A stretch of DNA of 64,000 nt from UBA4615 sp046046245 (GTDB lineage Bacteria > Pseudomonadota > Gammaproteobacteria > Burkholderiales > Burkholderiaceae_E): assembly GCA_046046245.1 (NCBI GenBank), contig JBJOKE010000091.1, positions 62,001-126,000 of the forward strand. Reading direction: 5' to 3'. The notes below the pieces were generated by a model, which made no database searches, was not told where the DNA came from, and saw only the letters and a list, made by a program, of their open reading frames with translations. Positions 1-8,395 of this stretch are shown here, in pieces (the first letter of the stretch is position 1; each line of letters starts with the position of its first letter). The position numbers were made by a program, and so were the translations under genes.

Positions 1-254
1 TGCGCATGCTGATGGCCGAGAGCGTGGTGCTGTGCGCGCTCGGCGCCGCGCTGGGCAATGGCTTCGCGCTGCTGCTGCTGCGCGCGGTCAACGGGCTGGA
101 GTCGGTCGGCTTCGGCTGGATTCCGCTACGCTACCCCTGGTCGCTCGCCGGCGCCTCGCTGCTGCTGGCCGCGGCGATCGCGCTGCTGGCGCTGGTCTGG
201 CCGGCGATCGTCGTGCTGCGGCTCCAGCCGCTGACCGCGTTGCGCCATGAATGA
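1..254 (+). CDS. ABC transporter permease, C-terminal fragment (FtsX/MacB-like)
   Basis: This is the 3' end of a gene that begins before the window. The visible ~84 residues hold two hydrophobic segments (about residues 5-25 and 47-72 of the fragment) and end in LQPLTALRHE. That tail (RLQPxxALRxE) is typical of the last membrane helix of FtsX/MacB/LolC-type permeases. The stop overlaps the start of the downstream ATPase gene by 8 bp, which supports translational coupling and a shared transporter. Family-level assignment only; the substrate cannot be inferred, and the diagnostic periplasmic domain is outside the window. Confidence 0.75.
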   Translation, partial: RMLMAESVVLCALGAALGNGFALLLLRAVNGLESVGFGWIPLRYPWSLAGASLLLAAAIALLALVWPAIVVLRLQPLTALRHE

Positions 255-996
255 GCCCCTGCTGCGCGTCGACGCGGTCGAGCGCCACTACGACGATGGC
301 GCGGTACGCGCGCTGGACGGCGTGGACTTCGACGCCCGGGTCGGCGAGACGATCGCGCTCACCGGTCCGTCGGGCTGCGGCAAGAGCACGCTGCTGTCGC
401 TGATCGGGCTGCTGGACCAGCCCACGCGCGGGCGGATCCTCGTCGCCGGCCAGGATCTGGGCCGGATCCGGCGCCCTGCCGACTTCCGCGCCCGGACCCT
501 CGGCTTCGTGTTCCAGTTCCACCACATGGTGCCGACGATGACGCTGTGCGAGAACGTGATGGCGCCGATGCTCGCGCTGGGTGTGCCGCGGGTCGAGCGA
601 CGCGAGCGCGCGATGGCGATGCTCGCGCGGATGGACCTGTCGGCCCGCGCCGACTTCCTGCCCGCCCGCGTCTCCGGCGGCGAGCGCCAGCGCGCGGCGG
701 TGGCGCGCGCGCTCGTCAACCGGCCGCAGGTGGTGCTCGCCGACGAGCCCACCGGCAACCTCGACAGCCGCAACGGCCAACGGGTGATCGGACTGCTGCT
801 CGAGCAGTCGCGCGCTCACGGCGCGCTGGTCATCGTGGCCACGCACAACCCCGAGGTGGCCGACGCCTGCGACCGGCGCATCGAGCTGCGCGACGGCCGG
901 CTGACGGAGCGGGCCGATGCCGGTCACGGCGCCGATGCCATCGCCTTGGCCGACCGGCCCCGCTCCGTCTGCCTCGATGACCGGGAGGCCGCATGA
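247..996 (+). CDS. ABC transporter ATP-binding protein (LolD/MacB type)
   Basis: 249 residues, the usual size for a stand-alone LolD/MacB-type ATPase. Walker A is GPSGCGKST (about residues 40-48), the signature is VSGGERQRAA, and Walker B is VVLADEPTGNLD near residue 160, followed by the H-loop in VATHNPEVAD. DEPTGNLDS and the SGGERQR signature are characteristic of the FtsE/LolD/MacB group. It should power the permease ending at 254. ATG start at 247 inside the end of that gene. The substrate (lipoprotein, antibiotic, peptide) is not identifiable. Confidence 0.93.
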   Translation: MNEPLLRVDAVERHYDDGAVRALDGVDFDARVGETIALTGPSGCGKSTLLSLIGLLDQPTRGRILVAGQDLGRIRRPADFRARTLGFVFQFHHMVPTMTLCENVMAPMLALGVPRVERRERAMAMLARMDLSARADFLPARVSGGERQRAAVARALVNRPQVVLADEPTGNLDSRNGQRVIGLLLEQSRAHGALVIVATHNPEVADACDRRIELRDGRLTERADAGHGADAIALADRPRSVCLDDREAA

Positions 997-1667
997 GACC
1001 GAAGGCGATCGACCTGTTCGGGGGCGTCAACCTGACGCTGTTCCTGATCCTGTGCGTGTTCCGCTACCACGCCCGGTTCATCCAGTACCGCGGCGCCGCG
1101 CACCTGGAGGAGTTCTTCATCTATGCGGGCGCGATCATCGCCGGCGTGATGCTGCTGTGGTGGGTGTTCCGGCACTACCGCTTCGATGCGCTGATCCTGG
1201 CCTGCCTGCAGGTCGGCATCTTCATGCATTTCTGCGGCGCGTTCGTGCTGATCGACGGCGGCCGCCTGTACGACGCCCACCTGCTCGGCATCCGCTGGGA
1301 CAAGTACGTGCACTTCGTCAACGCGTTCGCCGCCACCGCGCTGGTGGCCCGGCTGTTCGAGATCCAGCGCATCGCGCTGACCCGCGTGAACCTGGTGTTC
1401 GTGCTGCTGGTGGTGCTGGGCCTGGGCGCGGTGGTCGAGATCGTCGAGTACGGCGTGGTGCTGACCGTGCCCCGAAACGGCGTCGGCGACTACGACAACA
1501 CCATGCAGGATCTGCTGTCCAACCTGTGCGGCTCGCTCGCGCACCTCGCGGTGTTCTCGGCGTTCAGGCGCGCCTCGGCAGCGTATCGCGCGGGCCGGCC
1601 CGTGCCCGTGCCCGTCGTCGCCGCTCCGCCGGCCGGCATCGGCCGGCAGCCGGGCACCGGCGCCTGA
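993..1667 (+). CDS. YjdF/DUF2238-like integral membrane protein
   Basis: 224 residues with about six hydrophobic segments (near 12-25, 44-62, 68-88, 103-120, 130-150 and 175-195). RWDKYVHFVNAF and the acidic/Asn stretch GVGDYDNTMQDLLSNLCGSL resemble the DUF2238 (YjdF) pattern, in which an Asp- and Gln-containing motif sits in the membrane. The start overlaps the ATPase stop (ATGA), so it belongs to the transporter operon. The C-terminal ~25 residues are Pro/Val-rich and look disordered. Function is unknown. Confidence 0.6.
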   Translation: MRPKAIDLFGGVNLTLFLILCVFRYHARFIQYRGAAHLEEFFIYAGAIIAGVMLLWWVFRHYRFDALILACLQVGIFMHFCGAFVLIDGGRLYDAHLLGIRWDKYVHFVNAFAATALVARLFEIQRIALTRVNLVFVLLVVLGLGAVVEIVEYGVVLTVPRNGVGDYDNTMQDLLSNLCGSLAHLAVFSAFRRASAAYRAGRPVPVPVVAAPPAGIGRQPGTGA

Positions 1668-1870
1668 TCACCCCGCGCACGGGGCGCCGGGGCGCCGCGC
1701 CGCCGCACGGGGGCGCCGTACCTGCTGCGCCCGGATGTTGAGACACGATTCGGCCACACTTAAGGTCTCGCCGCGGCTGCCGAAAAGACGCGAACACGCC
1801 GGGCGGTGGCCCGGTGGCCGGTTCATCCGCGGCGCCCGGCCAACGCCGCGTTCCCTCGCAGCACCGTCTC

Positions 1871-3646
1871 ATGTCCCTGAACAGACTCCTGCGCCTGCTG
1901 GCGACCCTCGTGCTCCTGGCGACGGCCGTGATGGTCGGCCGGATCGCCCTCGTCGAGTGGCGCGTGCAGGCGCGTGCGGAAGCGGGCGAGGCCGCCGTCG
2001 GCGACCTGCGCGTGGCCCTGGTCGCTGCCGAGATGGTCTCGCGCGAGCGGGGGCCCACCAACGGCCTGATGGGCGCCGAGCTCGCCGACCAGCCGAAACG
2101 CCGCGAGCTCCTGTCCGAAGCGCGCGCCCGCACCGACACCGCCTTCGCCAACCTGCGCCGCGTCCTGGACGGACGTATCGTCGATCCGCGCCGGCAGCAG
2201 GCCTCGGAGCGCTTCCGGGAAGCCGAGAACGCGCTCGTCGGCGCGCGGGCCGCGGTCGATTCGCTGGCGGCGCTGCCCCGCACCCAGCGCCAGCCTGCGC
2301 AGATCCGGGCGCGCGTGGCGGGCATGGTGGCGGTGGTGCCGATGATCGCCCCCGCCGCCAGCCTGTTCGCCGAAGAGGCGCAACAGGCCCTGCCGGCGCT
2401 CGGCGACGAGATCCAGGGGGCGCGCATGACGGCGGAGCTGCGGGAATACGCCGGCCTGCTCGGGTCGCACTTCACCGCCGCGCTGACCGCGCAGAAGCCC
2501 TTCGGCATCGACGAGCGCGCCGCCATCGAGCGCACCCGCGGCCGCATCGACCAGCTGCGTGCGCTGCTCGACCTGCGGCTGCGCAGCCCGGGCACGGACG
2601 CCGGTGTGCAGAGGGCCTGGGAGCAGGCGTCCGACCTCTACTTCGGGCGTGCCGGCGCCCTGATCGACCGGGTGATCGACGCCGGTACCAGCGACGGTCG
2701 TTACGGCATGGACCCGGCGGGCTTCGCCGCCGCGTACGTGCCCGACATGAACAGCCTGTTCGACCTGCGCGACCAGCTGCTGAAGAACGCCGCCGCACGC
2801 GCCGATGCGCAGTCCCGGGATGCCCGCCGGGTGCTGACGCTGACCGCCGGCGGCTCGCTGGCGCTGCTCGCCGTGCTGGGCGGCTCCATCCTGCTGCTGC
2901 AGCGACGCGTGGTGCGGCCGCTGGTGCAGACCGCCGGGGCGCTGGATGCCCTCGCACGCGACGAGAAGCAGGTGGCGCTGCCGTCACCCCGGGCCGACGA
3001 CGAGATGGCGGCCGTCATCGGCGCGGTGCGCAACCTGCACCACAGCATCCGCCAGCGCCAGGAACTCGAGCAGGAACGCGACGCGCTGATCGAGCGCCTG
3101 CGCACGCTGTCCAACACCGACTTCCTCACCGGCCTGCCCAACCGACGCGCCTTCATGCAGGAGGCCGAGCGCGAACTCTCGCAGGCGCGGCGCCTGCACG
3201 GCGACAGCGCGCTGATCGTGCTCGACGTGGACAGCTTCAAGCAGTTCAACGACACCCACGGCCATGCGGCCGGCGACTGCGCGCTGATGGCCGTGGCGGA
3301 GGTCGTGCGGGCCGAGCTGCGTGCGGGCGACCTCGCGGCCCGCCTCGGCGGCGAGGAGTTCGTCGTGCTGCTCAGCCACTGCCTCGCCGCGGAGGCGATG
3401 ACGCTGGCCGAGCGGCTGCGCGCCGCGATCGCGGCCGCGCCGGTGATGCTGCCGGGCAAGTCGACGACGGTGCAGGTCACGGCGAGCCCGGGCCTGGCTG
3501 CCGCCACCGGCGGCCGCGGCGAGCTGGCGGACCTGCTGCACCGCGCCGACCAGGCGATGTACACGGCCAAGAGCAACGGCCGCAACCGGGTCGTGCTGCA
3601 CACGCCCGACGCCGCCGAGGACACCCGGGCGACCCTGACCGCGTGA
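1871..3646 (+). CDS. membrane diguanylate cyclase with NIT-like sensor, HAMP and GGDEF domains
   Basis: 591 residues from the ATG at 1871; an upstream in-frame ATG at 1814 would add 19 poorly conserved residues before the membrane anchor. Order: TM1 (about 5-25); a helical periplasmic region whose RERGPTNGLM motif (near residue 57) resembles nitrate/nitrite-sensing NIT domains; TM2 (about 320-342); a HAMP-like linker; then GGDEF. The active site is RLGGEEF near residue 493. RAGD five residues before it fits an RxxD inhibitory I-site, so an active, feedback-inhibited cyclase making c-di-GMP is expected. The NIT assignment is tentative. It stands alone, with ~200 bp of non-coding sequence upstream. 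Confidence 0.9.
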   Translation: MSLNRLLRLLATLVLLATAVMVGRIALVEWRVQARAEAGEAAVGDLRVALVAAEMVSRERGPTNGLMGAELADQPKRRELLSEARARTDTAFANLRRVLDGRIVDPRRQQASERFREAENALVGARAAVDSLAALPRTQRQPAQIRARVAGMVAVVPMIAPAASLFAEEAQQALPALGDEIQGARMTAELREYAGLLGSHFTAALTAQKPFGIDERAAIERTRGRIDQLRALLDLRLRSPGTDAGVQRAWEQASDLYFGRAGALIDRVIDAGTSDGRYGMDPAGFAAAYVPDMNSLFDLRDQLLKNAAARADAQSRDARRVLTLTAGGSLALLAVLGGSILLLQRRVVRPLVQTAGALDALARDEKQVALPSPRADDEMAAVIGAVRNLHHSIRQRQELEQERDALIERLRTLSNTDFLTGLPNRRAFMQEAERELSQARRLHGDSALIVLDVDSFKQFNDTHGHAAGDCALMAVAEVVRAELRAGDLAARLGGEEFVVLLSHCLAAEAMTLAERLRAAIAAAPVMLPGKSTTVQVTASPGLAAATGGRGELADLLHRADQAMYTAKSNGRNRVVLHTPDAAEDTRATLTA

Positions 3647-3716
3647 CCGCCGCGCGCCGCCGCCCGCCGGGTCTCCGCCGCGGCCTGGCGCGCGCGCCGA
3701 TCCGCGCGATGCGCGC

Positions 3717-4505
3717 TCAGGTGCCGATGCGGACCGGATCGACCAGGCCCGCGAGCACCGCGCACACGCTGTGGGCGGTGATCGCGCTGCTGCGCGGGTT
3801 CGCCTCGCTCGGGCGGTTCTCGATCGACATGCGGATCAGCGTCGCGTCCGAGTCGATCTCGATCTCGTGCACGTTGCGGGTGAGCGCGGGGTCCACCCAG
3901 ATCTCCACCTCGGTGCGCTCGCCGCCGAGACCGGCGAGCGCGAGCGCCGCGGCCACGTTCACGTTGCGCGGCCAGGCCGCACACGCGTCGATCGCGTTGC
4001 CCGCGAAGACGCGCACCGGCGCGTCGGCGGCCGCGCCGAGCCCGGCGGGCGGCTTGCGCGTGCGCAGCCGCACCGAGCGGATCCGGCCGATCGCGGCCGC
4101 CCGCAGCGCGTCCAGGCCCGCCACCGCCCCCGATGGCACGACGAGCCGCGTGCCCGCGCGGCGCGCACGCTCCAGCAGCGCCGGCTTCGCGAGCAGCGCG
4201 GCGACGCTCACCGTCACCACCGTGCCGCCGCGGTCCACGACCGCGTCGAGCAGCGATGCCGCGGCCTCGGGCGCGAGGCACTCGACGAGCACGTCGCACG
4301 CGTCGGCCAGCGCGTCGAGCGCCACCGCGTGCGCGCCGGGGTGACCGAGCGCGGCGAGCCGCGCGCAGACCGCCCCGGGCTCGCGGCCGGCGGCCGCCGC
4401 GAGCCGCAGCCCGGCGGGCGCGCCGCCGGCGAGCCAGCGCGCCACCTCGGTGCCGATGCCGCCCAGGCCCGCGATGCCGACCGCGAGCGCCGGCGCCTCA
4501 CGCAT
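3717..4505 (-). CDS. aspartate dehydrogenase family protein (NadX-like, DUF108)
   Basis: 262 residues, normal for L-aspartate dehydrogenase. The N-terminal Rossmann motif is GIAGLGGIGTEVARWL; the family-typical VPSGAVAGLDAL and WPRNVNVAAALAL motifs follow. Known members catalyse NAD(P)-dependent interconversion of aspartate with iminoaspartate/oxaloacetate plus ammonia. The start lies 8 bp inside the aldehyde dehydrogenase gene, so the two are almost certainly co-translated. That pairing, and the nearby importer and CnbZ-like deaminase, suggest a role in degrading an amino acid or amino-substituted compound rather than in NAD synthesis. That substrate idea is inference. Confidence 0.85.
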   Translation of the reverse strand: MREAPALAVGIAGLGGIGTEVARWLAGGAPAGLRLAAAAGREPGAVCARLAALGHPGAHAVALDALADACDVLVECLAPEAAASLLDAVVDRGGTVVTVSVAALLAKPALLERARRAGTRLVVPSGAVAGLDALRAAAIGRIRSVRLRTRKPPAGLGAAADAPVRVFAGNAIDACAAWPRNVNVAAALALAGLGGERTEVEIWVDPALTRNVHEIEIDSDATLIRMSIENRPSEANPRSSAITAHSVCAVLAGLVDPVRIGT

Positions 4506-5952
4506 AGTTGACGACCAGGTGGCGGATGTCGGACATCTCCTCCATCGCGTAGCGCGTGCCCTCGCGGCCGAGCCCCGACTCCTTCCAGCCGCCGAAGGGC
4601 ATGCTGTCGATCCGGTAGATCGGCACGTCGTTGATCATCAGGCCGCCGACCTCCCACTCCTCGATCGCGCGGAACGCCCGGCGCAGGTCCTGCGTGAACA
4701 GCCCGCCCTGCAGCCCGTAGCGCGAGTAGGCGGCGCGCGCGACCGCCTCGTCGAAGCCGTCGTACGGATTGACCGTCAGCACCGGCCCGAAGATCTCCTC
4801 GTCCTCGACCTTCATGCCCGGACGGGTGCCGGCGAGCACCGTGGGCTGCACGACCGCACGCTCGCGCCGCCCGCCGCACAGCACCTGCGCGCCCTGCCCG
4901 ACCGCCTCGTCGACCCACGACTGGATGCGGATCGCCGAGCCCTCGTCGATCACGGGGCCGACATCGACGCCCTCCTGCAGCGGGTCGCCCACCCGGCAGG
5001 CGCGCACGCGCTCGACGAGACGGCCCACGAACGCGTCGTGCACCGATCGCTGCACCAGGATGCGCTGCACCCCGATGCAGTACTGGCCCCCGTAGACCAC
5101 GCCGCCGCGCACGCAGCGCGCGGCCGCGTAGTCGAGGTCGGCATCCTCGGCGACGATCACCGCGCCGTTGCCGCCGAGCTCGAGGGCGACCTTCTTGCGC
5201 CCGGCGATGCTCTTGATGTGCCAGCCCACCTTCGCGCTCCCGGTGAAGCTGACCATCGCGAAGCGCTCGTCGCGCACCATCGACTCGGCGATCGGCACCG
5301 GGCAGTGGCAGACCTCGAGCGCGCCCTCGGGCAGGCCCGCCTCGGCGAAGACCTGCTGCAGCAGCAGCGAGGTGAGCGGCGTCTGCGGCGCCGGCTTGAG
5401 CACCACCGAGTTGCCGACCGCCAGCGCCGGGGCCACCTTGTGCAGCACCAGGTTCAGCGGAAAGTTGAACGGGGCGATCGCGAGCACCACGCCGATGGGG
5501 AAGCGGCGCGCGATGCCGACGCGGCGCCGGATGCGCGCCAGCGCCTCGGGGTCGAGCGAATCGAGCGACAGCGGCCGGCCCGCCGCGTCGGTCGTCTGGT
5601 ACTCGAAGACCGCCGCGTCGACGTCCAGCGGCACCTCCTCCCCGCCGAAGCGCCGGGCCTCGGCCGCCGCGTTGGCGAGGTTGAAGGCCGCGCGGGAGAC
5701 CTCGCCGCGCGCGTCGTACAGCGGCTTGCCCGCCTCGCGCGCGATCAGCGTGGCGAACTCCTCGCGCCGTGCGCGCACCAGCCCGGCCGCGCGCTCGAGG
5801 ATGTCGGCGCGCACGAAGCGCGGCAGCCGGCGCATCGTCCGGTAGGCCTGCTGCGCGCGCTCGATCGAGCGCTCGACGTCGGCCTGCGAGCACACCGGCA
5901 TCTCCCCGACCACGGAGCCGTCGTAGGGGGATCGGATGGGTTCGGTCTGCAC
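4498..5952 (-). CDS. NAD(P)-dependent aldehyde dehydrogenase
   Basis: 484 residues, the standard length. Family landmarks are present: PFNFPLNLVLHK, the cofactor-binding FTGSAKVGWH (about 236-245), general base Glu258 in LELGGN, nucleophile Cys292 in GQYCIGVQR, EEIFGPVLTVNPYD, and the C-terminal MPFGGWKESGLGREG. It oxidises an aldehyde to its acid; the CIGVQR context is common in GapN/lactaldehyde-dehydrogenase-like branches. It is co-transcribed with the aspartate-dehydrogenase-like gene, and a LysR-type operator lies about 80 bp upstream (6033-6053). The actual aldehyde is unknown. Confidence 0.92.
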   Translation of the reverse strand: MQTEPIRSPYDGSVVGEMPVCSQADVERSIERAQQAYRTMRRLPRFVRADILERAAGLVRARREEFATLIAREAGKPLYDARGEVSRAAFNLANAAAEARRFGGEEVPLDVDAAVFEYQTTDAAGRPLSLDSLDPEALARIRRRVGIARRFPIGVVLAIAPFNFPLNLVLHKVAPALAVGNSVVLKPAPQTPLTSLLLQQVFAEAGLPEGALEVCHCPVPIAESMVRDERFAMVSFTGSAKVGWHIKSIAGRKKVALELGGNGAVIVAEDADLDYAAARCVRGGVVYGGQYCIGVQRILVQRSVHDAFVGRLVERVRACRVGDPLQEGVDVGPVIDEGSAIRIQSWVDEAVGQGAQVLCGGRRERAVVQPTVLAGTRPGMKVEDEEIFGPVLTVNPYDGFDEAVARAAYSRYGLQGGLFTQDLRRAFRAIEEWEVGGLMINDVPIYRIDSMPFGGWKESGLGREGTRYAMEEMSDIRHLVVNYA

Positions 5953-6032
5953 GGGGGATCTCCTGTCGGTCGGGGACAGCGGGCATTCGACACTCCGTGC
6001 CCGACGAGGGGAAGACGCGACGCGCGAACGGA

Positions 6033-6053
6033 GTGTTGCCGCCGTCAGAACAC
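6033..6053. promoter_or_regulatory. LysR-type operator upstream of the aldehyde dehydrogenase operon
   Basis: Inverted repeat GTGTTG-N9-GAACAC, one mismatch from perfect. It has the same arm sequence and the same 9-nt spacer as the site at 6997-7017 and contains the T-N11-A core of LysR-family operators. It sits roughly 65 bp upstream of where a start site for the 5952 gene would fall. Confidence 0.6.
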
Positions 6054-6060
6054 CCGTGCG

Positions 6061-6972
6061 TCAGCCGTCGAGCGTCTCCGGACCGCGGCGCGCCGCCTGG
6101 GCCAGGACCGCGACGAAGCGGCGGGCCGCGTGCGAGAGGTCGTGGCCGCGCGCGGTCAGCACGTCGATCGACGCGCGCGCGAACGCCGTGCCCTGCAGCG
6201 GCATCGCCGCCAGCGTGCCGGCGGCCGCCTCGCGGGTGAAGGCCCGCTCCGGCATGAAGGTCACCAGTTCCGAGCCGGCCACCACGTTGCGGATCAGCTG
6301 CAGCGAATTGGCCTCGAGCGCGATCCGCAGCCGGATCCGCGCGGCGGCAGCCGCCTGGTCGACCAGCCTGCGGATGCCGAAGCTGCGGTCGGGCAGCGCG
6401 GCCGACACCCCGTCGAGCTCGCGCATCGCCGGCGGCTCGCCGCGCAGCAGCGGGTGGCCCGGCGCGCCGACCAGCTGCAGCGGCTGGGGCATGCGCGCAC
6501 GCAGCACCAGGTCGTCCCGCGACGGCGAGTTGAATGCGAGCGCCGCGTCCACCTCGTGGGCGAGCAGCCGCTCGGCGACCTCGGCGCTGCCCAGGATCGA
6601 GATCCGGAACTCGATGCCCGGGTGCCGGCGGGTGAAGTGGTCGATCACCCGCGGCAGGAAGTCGTGCGCGGTGGCCTCGACGACCGCGAGCCGCACCGTC
6701 CCGCGGCGCAGCTCGCTCAGGTCGTCGAGCCGCTGGCGCAGCTCGAGGATCCGGCGCTCGCCCTCGTCGACGTGCTCGAGCAGCAGCTTGCCCGCTTCGG
6801 TCAGCGTCATGCCCCGCGCGGAGCGCTCGAACAGCGTCGCGCCGAGCTGGCGCTCGAGCTGGGCGATCTGGCGGCTGATCGCGCTGGGCACGATGTCGAA
6901 GACGTCCGAGGCGTGCCGCAGCGAACCGCTGCGGGCGACCTCGGCGAAGTAGCGAAGGGCGGGGGGCTGCAT
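6061..6972 (-). CDS. LysR family transcriptional regulator
   Basis: 303 residues. The N-terminal winged helix-turn-helix (about 5-64) contains SGSLRHASDVFDIVPSAISR followed by QIAQLERQLGATLFER, classic for LysR proteins; the rest matches the two-lobed effector domain (for example FRISILGSAEVAERLL). It lies between the divergent importer operon and the aldehyde dehydrogenase operon. Matching inverted repeats precede both its own start region and the aldehyde dehydrogenase gene, so it likely controls both arms plus itself. The inducer is unknown. Confidence 0.94.
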   Translation of the reverse strand: MQPPALRYFAEVARSGSLRHASDVFDIVPSAISRQIAQLERQLGATLFERSARGMTLTEAGKLLLEHVDEGERRILELRQRLDDLSELRRGTVRLAVVEATAHDFLPRVIDHFTRRHPGIEFRISILGSAEVAERLLAHEVDAALAFNSPSRDDLVLRARMPQPLQLVGAPGHPLLRGEPPAMRELDGVSAALPDRSFGIRRLVDQAAAAARIRLRIALEANSLQLIRNVVAGSELVTFMPERAFTREAAAGTLAAMPLQGTAFARASIDVLTARGHDLSHAARRFVAVLAQAARRGPETLDG

Positions 6973-6996
6973 CGTTCCGGGGGCCGCCTGGCGATG

Positions 6997-7017
6997 GTGT
7001 TCGTGCGATTAGAACAC
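6997..7017. promoter_or_regulatory. LysR-type operator in the divergent lysR/importer promoter
   Basis: Perfect inverted repeat GTGTTC-N9-GAACAC with a T-N11-A core. A candidate -10 (TAGACT, 7060-7065) for the importer operon puts the start near 7072, so the site is centred near -65, the usual LysR recognition-site position. It also lies just upstream of the lysR start at 6972, which fits autoregulation. Confidence 0.65.
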
Positions 7018-7117
7018 TGGGATCGAATCCGCGCGATGCCACGCCGACGGGGGCACGGCTAGACTGAGGCACGTCGCCCGCCCCGGCGACGCGCCCCGCC
7101 ACCGCACGGAGACCCGC

Positions 7118-8353
7118 ATGACCGGCAACCGACCGACCCTCCCGCGCTCGATCCCGTCCCTGTCCCGGCGCGCGCTGTCCGCGGCCGTGCTGGCCGCGCC
7201 GCTGCTCGCGGCCCCCGTCGCGCACGCGCAGGAGACCATCCGCTTCGGCGCGCCGCTGCCGATCACCGGCGCGCTCGCACCCGAGGCGGTGAAGCAGCAG
7301 CAGGGCTACGACCTGTGGGCCGAGACCGTCAACAAGGCCGGCGGCATCAATGTCGGCGGCAAGCGGATGAAGGTCGAGATCGTCTACACCGACTACCAGT
7401 CGAACACGCCGCGCGCGGTGCAGGCGACCGAGCGCCTGATCACCCAGGACAAGGTCAACTTCATGTTCTCGCCGTTCGGCTCGGGCGCGGCCAAGGCGGC
7501 CAGCACGGTGTCCGAGAAGTACCAGGTGCCCACGATCGCGGCCACCGCGTCGTCGGCGCAGGTCTACGACCAGGGCTACAAGTACCTGTTCGGCACCTTC
7601 ACGCCGAACGACACCCTGACCGAGCCGCTGTCGGACATCGTCCGTCAGAAGGCGCCCGGCGTGCAGCGCGTCGCGATCCTCGCCCGCAACGACCTGTTCC
7701 CGCTCGCGATCGCGCAGGAGATGGAGAAGTCGGCCAAGGCGCGCGGCCTGAACGTCGTGTTCTTCGAGAAGTACGCGATCAACACGATGGACCACTCCGC
7801 CGCGATCGCGCAGATGAAGGCGGTGAGCCCGCACTGGATCTTCGCCACCGGCTACATCAACGACCTGGTGCTCATCAAGAAGCAGATGGCCGACCAGAAG
7901 ATCGAGGCCCCGGTGGTGACGATGATCGCGGGCCCGGCCTACAAGGAGTTCGTCGACGCGACCGGCAAGGGCGCCGAGAACGTGAGCAGCGCGTCGTGGT
8001 GGCACCCGGCCGCCCGCTACAAGGGCACCGACCTCTTCGGTACCACCGAGAACTACGTGAAGCTGTTCCGCGAGCGCTTCAAGGAAGATCCCGACTACGG
8101 CCACGCGTCGGCGTCGGTCTCGGGCGCGCTGTTCCAGATGGCGATCGAGAAGGCGGGCTCGCTCGACCGGCAGAAGGTGCGAGACGCGCTGGCCTCGATG
8201 AACGCCCAGACCTTCTGGGGCCCGGTGAAGTTCGGTCCGACCGGGCAGATCTCGTCGCTCGAGCCGCCGGTGTTCCAGATCCAGGGCGGCAAGACCGTCG
8301 TCGTCCATCCGGCGCCGATCAAGCAGGGCGAGTTCCGCCTGGGCGTGAAGTAA
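7118..8353 (+). CDS. branched-chain-amino-acid-type ABC transporter substrate-binding protein
   Basis: 411 residues. The N-terminal signal peptide probably ends at VAHA|QE (about residue 37); its SRRA stretch is weakly Tat-like. The mature protein opens IRFGAPLPITGALAPEA and contains ERLITQDKVNFMFSPFGSG, the typical two-lobe HAAT/peripheral-binding fold. First gene of a five-gene importer operon (SBP, LivH, LivM, LivG, LivF) plus a putative deaminase. In Burkholderiales such receptors bind amino acids, amides or aromatic acids; the ligand is not predictable here. Confidence 0.9.
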   Translation: MTGNRPTLPRSIPSLSRRALSAAVLAAPLLAAPVAHAQETIRFGAPLPITGALAPEAVKQQQGYDLWAETVNKAGGINVGGKRMKVEIVYTDYQSNTPRAVQATERLITQDKVNFMFSPFGSGAAKAASTVSEKYQVPTIAATASSAQVYDQGYKYLFGTFTPNDTLTEPLSDIVRQKAPGVQRVAILARNDLFPLAIAQEMEKSAKARGLNVVFFEKYAINTMDHSAAIAQMKAVSPHWIFATGYINDLVLIKKQMADQKIEAPVVTMIAGPAYKEFVDATGKGAENVSSASWWHPAARYKGTDLFGTTENYVKLFRERFKEDPDYGHASASVSGALFQMAIEKAGSLDRQKVRDALASMNAQTFWGPVKFGPTGQISSLEPPVFQIQGGKTVVVHPAPIKQGEFRLGVK

Positions 8354-8395
8354 GCGCCGCCCGGACCCGAGCCCGACGCCCGCCGGACGCCCCGC

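Noticed and set aside
1814..1870. Earlier ATG for the diguanylate cyclase
   Set aside because: The extra 19 residues precede a good membrane anchor and look non-conserved; ATG 1871 gives a standard N-terminus.
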